From Dasypus novemcinctus (lineage: Eukaryota; Chordata; Mammalia; Cingulata; Dasypodidae), in contig NC_080680.1 of assembly GCF_030445035.2 (NCBI RefSeq), positions 96,167,157-96,231,156 of the forward strand: DNA of 64,000 nt, given 5' to 3'. The translations under genes and the position numbers were made by a program. This document shows, in pieces, positions 36,135 through 48,239 of this stretch (position 1 is its first letter; the number at the start of each line of letters is the position of its first letter). The notes beneath the pieces are model-generated. The model was not told the DNA's origin. It was given only the letters and a program-made list of their open reading frames with translations, and did no database searches.

Positions 36135-36515
36135 GGGAAAAGGACTTGGCCCAGTGGTTAGGGCGTCCATCTACCACATGGGAGGTCCGCGGTTCAAACC
36201 CCGGGCCTCCTTGACCCATGTGGAGCTGGCCCACACGCAGTGCTGATGCGCGCAAGGAGTGCCGCACCACGCAGGGGTGTCCCCTGCGTAGGGGAGCCCC
36301 ATGCGCAAGGAGTGCGCCCTGTAAGGAGAGCCGCCCAGCGGCGAAAGAAAGTGCAGCCTGCCCAGGAATGGTGACGCCCACACTTCCCATGCCGCTGACG
36401 ACAACAGAAGCGGCAAAGAAACAAGACACAGCAAATAGACACAGAACAGACAACGGCCGGGGGAGGGGGGGCGAATTAAATAAAGAAATAAATCTTTAAA
36501 AAAAAAACAAACAAG
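36135..36515 (+). mobile_element. DAS-III-like SINE with target duplication
   Basis: The plus strand opens with a tRNA-Ala-like head ('ttggcccagtggttaggg', then 'ggttcaaaccccgggcct'), runs through the GC-rich DAS body and ends in an A-rich tail. A 17-bp repeat 'aaagattaaatattctt' flanks it (36118-36134, 36516-36532). It is inserted in an older L1 ORF2. Confidence 0.92.
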
Positions 36516-36734
36516 AAAGATTAAATATTCTTAAGACGTCAATTCCACACATTCAACACAATCCTAATCAAAATTCCCAAAGCCTTTTATGCAGAAATGG
36601 AAAAGTCAATCATCAAATATTTAAGGTACCTGACTATTCAAAGCCATTTTGAAAAAGAAGAATGAAGTTGGAGGACTCACATGTCCCAATCTTAAAATTT
36701 ATTGCAAAGCTACAGTAGTCAAAACAGCACTGGG

Positions 36735-36935
36735 AAATGGATGTAGCTCAAGTAGCTGAGTGCCTGCTTCCCATGTAGGAGGTCCCAGATTTGATCCCTG
36801 ATACCTCCTAAATAAACAAATGAAAAAATTCAACTCTCATTGGGGAGCAGATGTAACTCAGTGGTTGAGTGTCTGCTTTCAAAATACAAGGTCCTGAGTT
36901 CAATCCCTGGTACCTCCTAACAACCAACCAACAAA
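36735..36935 (+). mobile_element. Two DAS-I-like short SINEs in tandem
   Basis: Two tRNA-like heads follow each other: 'gatgtagctcaagtagctga' ending 'gatttgatccctgatacctc' and 'gatgtaactcagtggttgag' ending 'gttcaatccctggtacctcc'. Each is about 90-100 bp, with short A-rich linkers. They lack the long DAS-III body. Confidence 0.8.
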
Positions 36936-37374
36936 CAAGTAATAAATAGCATGGTACGATTACAAGTACAGACATATATACTAATGGAATCTAATTGAAA
37001 GTTCAGAAATCAACCTTCACATATATAGCCAACTGATTTTTGACAAGGGATGCCTAATTGGCAAAGAATAGTCTCTTCAATAAATAGTGCTGAGAAAACT
37101 GGATGTCCATATGCAAAAGAATAGAAGTGTATTCTTAGCTCACAACATTTACAAAAATCTACTCAAAATGTATCAAAGACCTAAATATAATAACCAGAAC
37201 TATAAAACTCCCAGAAGAAAATGTAGCGAGGCATCTTCACGACCCTATTTTAGTCAAGGGTTACTTAGAAAGTATACCCACAGTACAAGCAGAAAAAGAA
37301 AAATTAAAAACATTTGTGCTTTGTTTGTAAATAAATGCTTCCTTGTAGGGTACATTTAAGATCTTCTCTTTAAC

Positions 37375-37815
37375 TTTGGTTTTCAATGTTTGGGCTATGT
37401 GATGGTTACAGTAATGTAACAGCTCGGTCAGGTAATTGTGCCCAGTTGTTTGGTCAAGTAAGCACTGAGCTAACTGCAATATAAGGACATTTCATGGACT
37501 TTTATCATCAGTGAGTTGATTGCATAGATGACTGATTACATCTATAATCAACCAAGAAGATATCCTATAAAATCAATTGAAGGCCTCAAAAGGGGAAGTG
37601 ATTTCAACATTCAGAGAGAGAATTTCTAGTTCTACTTCAGAGAGCAAAATGTCTCCTGGGAACTCATCAAAGACTTCTTCGGAGCCCTTGGTTTGCAGCC
37701 TGCTTGCAGAATTTGGACTTCTGCATACTCATAGTCATGTGAGAGAATTTTATGCTATTTACATATCTCCTATTGGTTCTATTTCCCTAGAGAACCCTGG
37801 CTTATACAGACTATA
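37375..37815 (+). mobile_element. LTR-like medium-reiterated repeat, family uncertain
   Basis: The text 'ttggtcaagtaagcactgag', 'gactgattacatctataatc' and 'ttccctagagaaccctggct' is familiar from dispersed mammalian or xenarthran repeats. No coding content. Confidence 0.45.
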
Positions 37816-37819
37816 TGTA

Positions 37820-38480
37820 AATGATTTCCTTGAATGTGTGGGTTTATATTTATCATCAAATTTGAAAAATTTTCAGGCATTTTTTCAGTTATGTTTTCTG
37901 TCACAATCTCTCACTATTCTCTTTCTGAGACTCTATTTCAATACGTATTAGACTATTAGTATACTGCAAATATCACTGAGGCACTTATAATTCTTTTTCA
38001 AACTTTTTACTTTTTATCCTCCAGGTGCTTCACTTTAAATAGTTGCTATTGAACTCTTGTCAAATTTGGGGGCCTTTTTCTTCTCAGTGAGGAGCATCCA
38101 GTGTCCATTTTATTTTATTTATTGCATTTTCCACTTTTAGAGCTACCACTTAGTTTATTTGCAGTCATTTCCATTTCTCTGTTTATATTCCCCATCTGTT
38201 CACTTATTATACTCACCTTTTCCAATAAAACATTAGATATATTGGTTACAGCTTTTCAAAAGTTCTTATGTACTAATTCAACAATCTGTCATCTCTGCAT
38301 CTGTTTTTTATATAGATAACACTTTTCTATTTCTTTACATGTCTTGTAAGTATTGATGGCATACCAAACATTATAGATGACAAATTGTTGAGCATTTGAA
38401 TTATATTGTTTTCATTTAAGAGCAATTAATAAAATGGAAGTTCATCTTGGTATTTCAAGGCTTGGGTTTAGGTTTTTTAA
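37820..38480 (-). mobile_element. Old L1M fragment
   Basis: The antisense reading resembles ancient L1 5' UTR/ORF1-region text, for example 'caggcattttttcagttatg' and 'tctttctgagactctatttc'. Strongly diverged, so the call is moderate. Confidence 0.45.
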
Positions 38481-38489
38481 TATATATAT

Positions 38490-41400
38490 TTTAAAGAAGC
38501 TTTAGATTGCATAAAATTTACATGAAAATTATAGGCGATTTCCATATGCCCCACACCCTCCCCCTCCCATGCTTTCCCAAATTAACAACAGCATTCATTA
38601 GTGTGGTGCATTTGTTACAATTGATGAACACATATTGAAGCACTGTCACTAAGCATGGACTATAGTTTACACTATAGTTTACACTCCATCCCATGCAATA
38701 TTGTAAGTTATGACAAAATATATAATGGCCTGTATCTGTCATTGCAATGTCATGCAGGGCAACTCCAATGTCCCAAAAATTCCCTCATATTACACCTACT
38801 TTTCATATTCCCTCCCCTCAGAGCCTCTGGTGGCCACTGCCTTTATATCAATGATACAAGTTCTTCAACTGCTAGAAAAACAATAAGTCTATAGTACAAT
38901 AATAATAAGTCTAATTTAGCCCATTGTTCATTCACCAATCCTGAGGATTTGGGGATGGTGATGCCCACTATGCCTCTAATTGAGAGGGGTTTACATCCCA
39001 TGGGACAGAGGGATGAAACTATCTTGTGGGTATTTGCTGGCTTTCTCTTTTTCTTGGGATGGGCATTGTCCATTATCATCACCTTGTTAGTTGTCCTGGA
39101 TGAGTCCAATGAACTGGAGAGTAGGTGTTGCAATTCTGCAGATATTCAGGGCCCGACTGGCACATGGATGGATGAAAATCTCTTGGACATAGACCTATCA
39201 AGGATGGTACTAATTATAGGTTCAAAAAGAAGGGGCAAAAGAGACATGTGTAGAGAAACCACAAAATGAGTCTAATCTGTCACACCGGGAAACATAAAAT
39301 CCAAAGTAAGGCCCACTAGCAGGGCACCAAACTCCTTAGCTTTGTGCCCTGCATATAGTGTCTGGATGTCTCTAGAGCCCTCAGGAGCCCCACTATGTGA
39401 GGCACTATTTACTATGGCAGTCAATGAGATCCTGCTGAGATGTACATAAGCATGACCTCTGGAATGACCTCCTGATTCACTTTGAAATCTCTTAGCCATA
39501 AGAACATATTTGTATTTACCGTTTTCCCCTTATGGTCAAGGTCTTTTTTTTTTTGGCTCTTGGTAATAATCCCTTGGTGCCAGGGAGTCTCATCTCTGGG
39601 AGTCATGTCCCACGTGAGGGGAAAGGTACGGCATTTATTTGACTTATAACTAGGCCTCATTTTATGAACAAGCAGGCCCTCAGGAGGTAAATTTTAGGCA
39701 GTATGTAATACTAGGCTAAGTTTTAGTTTCACAAGAAAAGATTCATAAGTACAATCATCAGTATCAAGGGCCTGCTGCAATGGTTCGTCCTCCCTCACTT
39801 GGCACCACTCCTGTACTCCAAGGGATTCTTGCAGTCCCCTTAGAGAATGTAGCAGAATTTTCCAGGATAGGAACTCGATATTCTTTCAGTTATTGTGTGG
39901 CTCTCCACTCACTGTGACAATGCCCCATGAACAGTTGAGCATATTCATATGCCTTAAAGATATGCCCCAGATGAACTCCCATTCATGCATCCTTCCTCAC
40001 CGACACCCTGCACCAATGATACTCCTCTGCCACAATTGTGACCATTCTGCAATCCAAAACCACTCCAAAGAAGAAGCCAAGAAAATAACCAAACAAAAAT
40101 AATGATAGTTTTAAAAATAACATATAAAATACAAAAAAATTAAAAAATTTCTTCCATATATTCCCCAGTGTCTTTTTTTTTTTAATCATCAAAGAAGCTT
40201 AAAGTTATAGAAGAGTCATATAGAGAATACAGGGGATACCCATATACCCAATGCCCATCTCCCTTTACCCTTTCTCCTAATAATAAATTTTACATGGAGA
40301 TGGTACATTTGCTACAATTTATGTAAAAATAGTGAAGCATTGCTACTAACCAGGGTCAATGGTTTACATTATGATTTAAATTTTGGACTATACAATTTTA
40401 TACGTTTTGACAAAATTTGAAATGGCCTGTATCCATTATTGCATGATCATGCAATACAATTCTAATGCCCTATGTTCCATCTGTTCTATTCCTCCCTCCC
40501 TCTTTCCTTGGGACTTATGGTAACCACTAAGTATCACTTTTTGAAGAAAAAGATTCATAGTTCCTTACAATAATATTGAGGACTTGACTTATTGGTCTTT
40601 CTTTTATTAGGCACTGCCTATGTTCTTGAGAGACTCTTATCCCTCTTCTTGAGAACTTAGCAGGATTCCCCAGGATGTCTACTGTTTCGGTCTCCACTCA
40701 CTAATATATCACATTATGATAAGCAAAATACTTACATATTCCATAGAAGCCTGTCTCAGGTGTGCCCTGTCCCACACCCCCCCACATCCAACACCCTACA
40801 CCAGTAATCTGCCCCCGCCATATTTGCCAAAAGAACATTGCCAACATTGTAGTTTAACCACAGACCTGCAAATCCCAAGTTCACCTGATCCTTCCTCCAA
40901 CCCTCCCCCCAGTTCCATGGATAGAACAACCTGATACCCCCACCATACACCTCTCATGGACCAGCACTGCCAAACCCAATAGCATTACTGCACCACTATC
41001 ATACCCACCCACTACACCCTTCCACCTTATCTTATATTTTGACCATATGGGCATTAGCTCACCACCATCTACACCCTTTCTGTCTCTTGATAACCTATCT
41101 TCCAGACTCTAGCTCTGTGAAAATGTTCAAATGCTTAATTCATACCAGTGTGGTCATACAATATTTGTTCTTCAGTGCCTGGCTTACTTCACTCAATATA
41201 AGGTCTTCTAGATTCATCCATGTTATCTCATTTGTTAATACTGCATTCCTTCTTATGCCTGAGTAATATTCCGTTGTATACATACCACACTTTGCTCATC
41301 CATTCATCTGTTGGTGGACATTTGGGTTGCTTCCAACTTTTAGCAATAGTGAATAATGCCACCATGAACATTGGTGTACATATATCTGTCCACGTCCACA

Positions 41401-42245
41401 CCTTCAATTCTTCTGGACACATACCCAACAGTGGGATTGCTGAATAATATGGAAGTTCTATAGTTAGCTTCCCAAGGAACTGACAAACTATCCTCCACAA
41501 TGGCTGCACCACTCTATTCCCACCAGCAGTGAACAACTGTTTCTTCTACTCCTCCACATCGTCTCCATCACCTGCAGTCTTCTGTTCCTTTAATAGCCAC
41601 AAGTCTAATGGGTGCAAGACTATATCACATTGCAGTTCCAATCGGCACCTACCCAATAGCTAGTAGGTACTGTATTTCTTCTCTGAAGAAGTGTGTATTC
41701 AAATCACCTGCTCAATTTTAAAATGGGTTGTTTGTCCTTTTATACTCAAGATGTAGGATTTCTTTATGTATGCTTGATATTAGGGCCCTATTGGACAGTT
41801 AGTAAACATTCTTTTCCATTGAGTAGGCTGCCTATTCACTTTCTAGACAAATTCCTTTGAAGTGCAAGTTTTTTTAATTTTGAGGAGGTCCCATTTATCT
41901 TTTTTTCTTTTTTTGCTTGTACTTTGGGTGTAAAGTTAATGAAACCATTTCCTGCTACAGAATCTTGCAGATGCTTCCCTACATTATCCTCCAGGAGATT
42001 TATGGCCTTAGTTCTTAAATTTAGATCTTTGATCCATTTTGAGTTAATTTTTGTATAGAGCATGAGATGGTGATCCTCTCCCATTCTTTGGATATGGATA
42101 TACAGTTCTCCAGGCACCATTTGTTGAAGAGGCCATTCTCTCCCAATTGAGTGGGGTTGGTGGCCTTGTCGAATACCAGTTGAGCACATATGTAAGGATC
42201 AATATCTGAGTTCTGTTCCATTGGTCAGTATATCTATCTTTTTTT
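38490..42245 (-). mobile_element. L1 with 2.65-kb 3' UTR and ORF2 C-terminus, 5'-truncated
   Basis: The 3' end at 38490 leads through the same blocks as 9990-12844. The ORF2 terminator aligns at 41140-41142, and directly upstream the minus strand reads E-Y-Y-S-G-I-R-R-N followed by 'TWMNLEDLILSEVSQ', a clear L1 ORF2 C-terminus. Further ORF2 text continues to 42245, where the element is truncated and a different, older L1 copy of the same ORF2 region starts. Stops are scattered through it. The plus strand carries the longest antisense frame of this type (38949-39269, 106 codons). Confidence 0.85.
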
Positions 42246-42764
42246 AAAAAAAAGGCTGTTTTATGCAATGTCCAATAATATTGCCATTCTACGTGGTGTG
42301 ACAACGATATCTCATTGTTTTGAGTTCCATTTCCTAACAGTTAGTGATATTAAATATTTTTTCATGTGTTTTATGGTCATTTGCATTTCCTCTTTGGAGA
42401 AAGTCTAATTAAGTCTTTTACCCATTTATTAATTGAATTGCATGCTCTTTTATTGTTGAGTTGTATGATCTCTTTATATAGAATGGAAATCAAACCCTTA
42501 TCAGATATGTGGTTTCCAAATATTTTCTCCCATTGAGTGGTCTGTTTTCATATTTTTGATGAAGTCCTTTGAACTGCAAAAGTGTTTAAGATTGAAGAAG
42601 TCTCATTTAGCCATTTGAAAGTTGTGGTTTCCATTTGTTTAAAAAATGCCGGTGGAATTTTTATTGGGATTGCTTTGAATTTCTATATCCATTTTGGTAG
42701 AATTGACATCTAAATGATATTTACTCTTCCAATCCATGATCATGGAATGTTCTTCCTCTTAATT

Positions 42765-43182
42765 AATTTATTTTTTTATTCTCTTCCTTTCCCTCCTCCC
42801 CCCCCCCCCTGCCCCCCAGTTGTCTGCTTTCTGTGTCCATTCGCTGTGTGTTCTTCTGTGGCTGCTTATATCCTTATCAGCAGCACCTGGAATCCGTGTT
42901 TCTTTTTGTTGCATCATCTTGTTGTGTCAGCTCGCTGTATGTGCACTGCCATTCTTGGGCAGGATGCACTTTCTTTCTTTCACACTGGGCAGCTCCCCTT
43001 ATGGGGTGCACTCCTTGTATGTAGGGCTCCCCTACACGGGGGACACCCCGTGGCATGGCTCTCCTTGCCTGCATCAGCATAGCACTTGGGCCAGCTCCAC
43101 ACATGTCAAGGAGGCCTGGGGTTTGAACACCAGACCTCCCATGTGGTAGGCAGATGCCCTATTCATTGGGTCAAGTCTGTTT
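42765..43182 (-). mobile_element. DAS-type SINE, long variant
   Basis: The minus strand has the tRNA-like head, DAS body, an additional segment around 'tgcatcatcttgttgtgtca' not present at 24776, and an A-rich tail. This longer form is shared with 45961-46379 and may correspond to the DAS-II subtype. Confidence 0.82.
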
Positions 43183-43559
43183 CCCAATCTTTTTCTTATT
43201 TTTTAGTCTTTTAAAATTTCTTTTAGCAATGTATCATAGTAATCTGAATATAAGTGCGTTATATCCTTGATTAAGTTTATTCCTAAATATGTGATTCTTT
43301 TAGTTATTGTAAATGAAATTTTTTCCTGACTTCCTCCCCAGATTGTGCCTTATTATTGTATAGAAACAACACTGATTTTTGCTTATTGTTCTTATATCCT
43401 GACACTCTATTGAAATCTTTTATTAGCTCTGGCAGCTTTGTTGTAGATTTTTTAGGACTTTCTAGGTATGGGACCATATCATCTGCAAATAGTGAAAGTT
43501 TTACTTCTTCCTTTCTGATATAGCTGCCTCTATTTCTTTTTCTTACCTAATTGTTTTTT

Positions 43560-44165
43560 GGAGGAATTGTGAGGTGCCTAATGGAAAAGTCCTAGACTGT
43601 TTTGAAGAGACTCATAGTAATATGGGTGCTAAAGAAACTTTTTATGATGCCTTAGAAGCAAATGATAAAACTATTATTGGAAATGGGGGAAAAGGTGATT
43701 CATGTTTTAAAGTTGCAGAGAATTTAGCAAGATTAACTCCTGTTGTTTTATAGAATGTAGAATTTGAAAATGGTAATGCTGGGCATTTAGCTGAAGAACT
43801 TTCCAAAGTAAACGTGGAGAATGCAACTTGACTTTTCCTTGCAGCTTATAGCAAAATGCTAGATGAGAGAGGTAAGCTCTGAACTGAACTGTTGGGCACA
43901 AAGAAAACAGGAACTAATGCTGGAAATTCCAAGCCTCTGGAAATTAAGCTCCCAGATTATAGTGCCCCATTTGAGAACTTAACTAAACTTCGAATTGTAA
44001 ATAAGGATGAAGATGCAGTAATGTAGGAAAGATTTGTAGAAAGTCTCACTGTCTGATGGCTTGGATCCCTGCTTTTTGCATGCTAAACCAACAAGATCTT
44101 TGAGAGAGCTCTATGAACAAAACCACTGTCAGCTTGGATTAAAAAGAACATGGACTGTTGTGACA
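43560..44165 (+). pseudogene. Retrocopy-like fragment of an unrecognised gene
   Basis: On the plus strand about 200 codons are readable in one frame with only a handful of stops, for example 'VPNGKVLDCFEETHSNMGAK', 'LAEELSKVNVENAT' and 'ERFVESLTV'. Composition and codon use differ from the surrounding L1. I do not recognise the protein and give no function. No introns are apparent. It runs straight into an L1 3' UTR on the same strand at about 44166, so it may be a retrocopy joined to L1 during reverse transcription. It could also be part of an unrecognised retroelement. Confidence 0.4.
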
Positions 44166-44810
44166 GCAGGCCATGAGCATCAGCAGACTTGCAACTGCTA
44201 CCCTCTGGTTCATTGGACTTACCCTAGCTAGTGAACAGGGAGGTGAAGAAGGTCAACCAACACACCAGGGAACCAAGAGTGCCTACAACCACAAGCAGGA
44301 GAACTGCATTCATCATCCATGTGGAGTCTAAGCCACCTCTCGATATAGAGGTGGAGTGGACCTAACCATCCCAGGGTCCACAAGCTGGAGGAATAGAGTA
44401 TGGTTTAGAGTGAACTTACTGATATTCTACTGTGGAAATATTGTGATTAGTAAATGGAAGAAATTGTAGCATTGTTGTGGAAAAAGTGGCCATGGTGACT
44501 GCTGAAGGTAGGGAGAAGAAAGAAGAGATATGATGTAGGGGCATTTTCAGGACTTGGAGTTGTCCTGTGTGGTACTGCAGGGACAGATGCTGGACATTGT
44601 ATGTCCTGCCATGGCCCACTGGGTGGACTGGGGGAGAGTGTAAACTACAATGTAAACCATTATCCATGTGGTCCAACAGTGCTCCAAATGCAATGAATGT
44701 GCCATGATGATGAAAGGAGATGTTGATGTGGTAGGAGTGGGGTGAAGGAGGTGAGGGGTCTATAGGGACCTCATATTTTTTTTAATTTAGCATTAAAAAA
44801 ATAAAGAGAA
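44166..44810 (+). mobile_element. L1 3' end (lineage 2), joined to the fragment upstream
   Basis: Sense-strand terminal 640 bp of lineage 2 L1, very like 57090-57780 and 28850-29490, ending in an A-rich tail near 44800. No tail or target duplication separates it from the coding-like fragment on its left. Confidence 0.8.
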
Positions 44811-44829
44811 TAAAAGGACATGGAAAGGA

Positions 44830-44968
44830 GAGATTGAAGGAGAAACAGCTTTAAGAGAAAACCAAATTAAAAGGGTTTTTGAGGCTTCTACCCCAAATAA
44901 ATACACTTTATATGAATTAATCAATTTATGGTATTTTGCATCAGCACCCCTGTGGCTAACTAATACAT
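44830..44968 (+). mobile_element. 3' fragment of an ERVL-like LTR
   Basis: 'ccccaaataaatacacttta' and 'ttgcatcagcacccctgtgg' followed by 'ctaactaataca' match the 3' end of the complete LTR at 61785-62353, including the AATAAA. Confidence 0.6.
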
Positions 44969-45739
44969 TATTTCAATCTCATTACTTGTTATTGGTTTGT
45001 TGAAGTCTTCTATTTCTTCTAGGGTTAGTGTAGGTTGTTTGTACATTCCTAGGAATATTTCCATTTCATCTACATTGTCTAGTTTATTGGCATACAGTTG
45101 TTTATAATATCCTCCTATGGCATTTTTATTTCTGTGGGGTCAGTACAATGTCACTATTTTCATTTTTTATTTTATTTCTTTATTTTTCAATCTAGTTAAG
45201 GGTTTGTCAATTTTGTTAATCTCAAAAAAACACAACTTTTGATTTTGTTAATGCTTTTTATTTTTTTTGTGCAGAATTTCATTTATTTTTGCTCTTATTT
45301 AGTTCCTTTTACTTGCTTTGGGAATAGTTTCACCTTCTTTTTCTAGTTCATCGAGCTGTGTAGTTAACTCATTGATTTTAGCCCTTTCTTCTTTTTTAAT
45401 GTAAGCATTGAAAGCTATAAATTTCCCTGTCAGCACTGACTTTGCTGCATCCCATAAGTTCTGATAAATTGTGCAATCATTTTCATTCTTCTTGAGATTT
45501 TTATTAATTTTTCTTACACTTTCTTCTTTGACCCACTGATTATTTTCTGCCTCTTGTTGATTCCCACCTTTATTCCATTATGATCAGAGAAAGTGCTTTG
45601 TTTAATCTTGTTGAATTTATTGAGATCTGCTTTGTCAACCAACATTTGGTCTTTCCTAGAGAATGTATATCTTGCTGATTTGGGGTGCAATTGTTCTGTA
45701 TTTCTCTATCAGGTTTAGTCCTTTTATCATGTTATTCAA

Positions 45740-45960
45740 GTTCCCTCCTTTTTTTTTTAATAAAATTTTTGTCTTTATTTTTTTAATGTTATATTCAAAA
45801 AATATGAGGTCCCCATATACCCGCCACTCCCCTCACCCCACTCCTCCCCCCATAACAACAACCTCTTCAATCATCATGGGCCATTCATTGTATTTGGTGA
45901 ATACATCTCTGAGCACCGCTGCATCTCATGGTCAATGGTCCACATCACAGCCCTTCTTTT
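45740..45960 (-). mobile_element. Short L1 3' end (about 220 bp)
   Basis: The terminal L1 3' UTR sequence of the youngest type seen here, compare 53539-53720: 'aaatatgaggtccccatata' and 'gtcaatggtccacatcaca'. It is itself interrupted or bounded by the adjoining SINE. Confidence 0.7.
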
Positions 45961-46379
45961 TTTTTTTTTTAAAGATTTATTTATTTATTTATTTCTCTCC
46001 CCTTTCCCCCCACCCCGGTTGTCTGTTCTCTGTGTTTATTTGCTGCATCTTCTTTTGTCCACTTCTGTTTTTGCCAGCAGCATGGGAATCTTTGTTTCTT
46101 TTTGTTGTGTCATCTTGTGTCATTTCTCTGTGTGGGCAGTGCCATTCTTAGGCAGGCTGCACTTTCTTTGGTGCTGGGCAGCTCTCCTTATGGGGTGCAC
46201 TCCTTGCGCATGGTGCTCCCCTACGCAAGGGCACCCCTGCATGGCAGGGCACTCCTGCGCGCATCAGCACTGCGTGTGGGCCAGCTCCACATGGGTCAAG
46301 GAGGCCCAGGGTTTGAACCTCGGACCTCCCATGAGGTAGACGGATGCCCTAACCACTGGGCCAAGTCCACTGCCCCGAT
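45961..46379 (-). mobile_element. DAS-type SINE, long variant
   Basis: tRNA-like head, body with the extra 'ttttgttgtgtcatcttgtg' segment, and an A-tail. The bases 'agcccttcttt' occur on both sides (45949-45959 and 46380-46390), a likely target duplication. Confidence 0.85.
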
Positions 46380-46389
46380 AGCCCTTCTT

Positions 46390-46700
46390 TATTGATCCAA
46401 TGCCCAGATGTTTTCTCTAATGCTGAGAATGGTGTATTGAAGTCTCCAAATAATATTGTAGAGATAACTATTTCTTCCCTTAGTTTTGCTAGTGTTTCCC
46501 TCATATATCTTGGGACATTCTGGTTAGGTGCATATGCATTTATGATTATGGTTTCTTTCTGGTGAATTGCCCATTTTATTGATATATAATATCCTTCCTT
46601 GTCTCTAATAACAGTTTTTTTAAAATCTATTTCATCTGATATAAATATAGGTATTCCAGCTTTTTTTTTTTTTTTTTTGGTTACTGCATGCATGGAATAT
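46390..46700 (-). pseudogene. L1 ORF2 endonuclease remnant
   Basis: The minus strand reads 'DKEGYYISIKW', 'INAYAPNQNVPRYM' and 'TILFGDFNTPFSALEKTS'. The N-A-Y-A-P-N and G-D-F-N motifs are those of the apurinic-type endonuclease of mammalian L1 ORF2. An internal short T-run and SINE disrupt the frame. Confidence 0.85.
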
Positions 46701-47079
46701 CTTTTTCCAGCCTTTTGCTTTCAATCTATTAGTGTCCTTGGGTCTAAGGTGAGTCTCTTATAGACAGCATACACATGGCTCACATATTCTTATTTATTCT
46801 GCCAGTCTGTGTGTTTTATTTGGGGATTTTAAGTCATTAATATTCAATGTTATTACTGTAAATGCAGTGCTTATTTCACCCACTTTGACCTTTGGGTTTT
46901 ATCTGTCATATTTTATTTTCACCACTACTTCTCCTCTTTTAGTTATTTTTACTGGTATAATCGTCATTTCTAGACTCTCTTCCAAGCCTCTCTCTTGCCT
47001 GTCTTTAATTTTCAGGCTATAGCACTACCTTTAGTATTTCCTGCAAAGTCAGTCTCTTGGTTATAAACTCTCTCACTTT

Positions 47080-47960
47080 CTATTTACATGTGAATATTCT
47101 AAACTTACCTCATTTTTGAAAGACAAACTTGCTGGATATAAGATTCTTGGTTTGCAGTATCTTAAATATATCATACCACTGCCTTCTTGCCTCCATGATT
47201 TCTGATGAGAAAGCAACAATTAATTTTATTGGGTATCTTTGTATGTTATGTATTGCTTTTCTCTTGCTATTCTCAGAATTCTTCTTTGTCTTTGGCATTT
47301 GAAATTCTGATTAGTATGTGTCTCAGTGGTCTATTCAGATTTATTTGGATGTGAGTATGTAGTGCTTCTTGGACATGGATATCTATACCTTTCAAAAGGG
47401 TTGGGAAATTTTCTACCATTATATCTTCAAATATGCCTTCTGCCCATTTTCTCTTCTCTTCTCTTCTCCTCTTGGACACCTATGACACATATGTTTCCAT
47501 GTTTCTAGCCACCATTTATTTCCCTGAGACCCTTCTCAGTATTTTAGCATTGTTTTCTTCACTGTTCTTTTGTATGTTTCCCTTGGAAGCCATGTATTGA
47601 AGCTCACTGATCTTTCTTCTGCCTCCTCAAATCTGCTATTATAAATCTCCAGTGTATTTCTTATTTCATTTTTTATGCCATTCATTCTCATAAAATCTGC
47701 TATTTTTCTATGTATGCTTTCAAATTCTTATTTGTGCTCATCCAGTGTCTTCTTAATATCCTTAAACTCTTTAGCCATCTCATTGAATTTATTAAGGAGA
47801 TTTGTTTGAACATCTATGAATAGTTGTCTCATTTCCTTTATGTCATCTGGAGGATTATCTTGTTCTTTTGACTGGGTCACATCTTCTTATTTCTTGGTAT
47901 GGATTGCAATTTTTTGTAGATTTCTTGGCATCTGTCTTACTATGGGCCCAGTTTCTCTCT
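47080..47960 (-). pseudogene. L1 ORF1 remnant (RNA-binding protein)
   Basis: Two overlapping open stretches (47273-47479 and 47110-47298) contain 'VENFPTLLKGIDIHVQEA' and 'ARRQWYDIFKILQTKN', matching the RRM and C-terminal domain of L1 ORF1p. Upstream on the minus strand a Glu/Lys/Asn-rich region could be the coiled coil. The frame is broken between the parts. Confidence 0.75.
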
Positions 47961-48239
47961 TTAGTTTAAGGCTTTCTTGTCCCTTCTTCCTTATTGCTTG
48001 TGCAATAGGAGTCAAGGATGTAATTTATACTGTAAGCTATGGAGGCTGAAACTGACTGTGTTGTCCCAGAAACCAATGAAGCTTCTCCCATCTTTCTCCT
48101 TTGCCAGAGGTAGGGACAGAGCCAGTCATGTGTAATAATCCAGTTCATCCAGGCTAAAACCATCTGTAGCTGCCTGAAAAGACGATAAAGCTTCACAACC
48201 TTGCCTCCCCTGCTTGGGGTACGGATGGCACTGCAGGTG

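Larger units (their letters stand above)
34500..37370 (+). mobile_element. Old L1 ORF2 (reverse transcriptase region), decayed
   Basis: The plus strand follows L1 ORF2 order: 'caataggggaggcagaaag' near 34570, a stretch around 35080-35400 matching the polymerase N-terminal part, the polymerase active-site text 'ctctttttgtggatgatatg' at about 35824 (reads LFVDDM in place of YADD context), and '...ggaatctaattgaaagttca...' near 36985. Stops and indels abound. Three SINEs interrupt it. Confidence 0.75.

Noticed and set aside
36135-36220. tRNA gene (Ala-like) with A and B boxes
   Set aside because: It is the head of a DAS SINE: followed by the SINE body and an A-tail, flanked by a 17-bp target duplication and not foldable as a clean tRNA. 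The same holds for the heads near 4740, 25110, 36740, 36850, 43130 and 46330.
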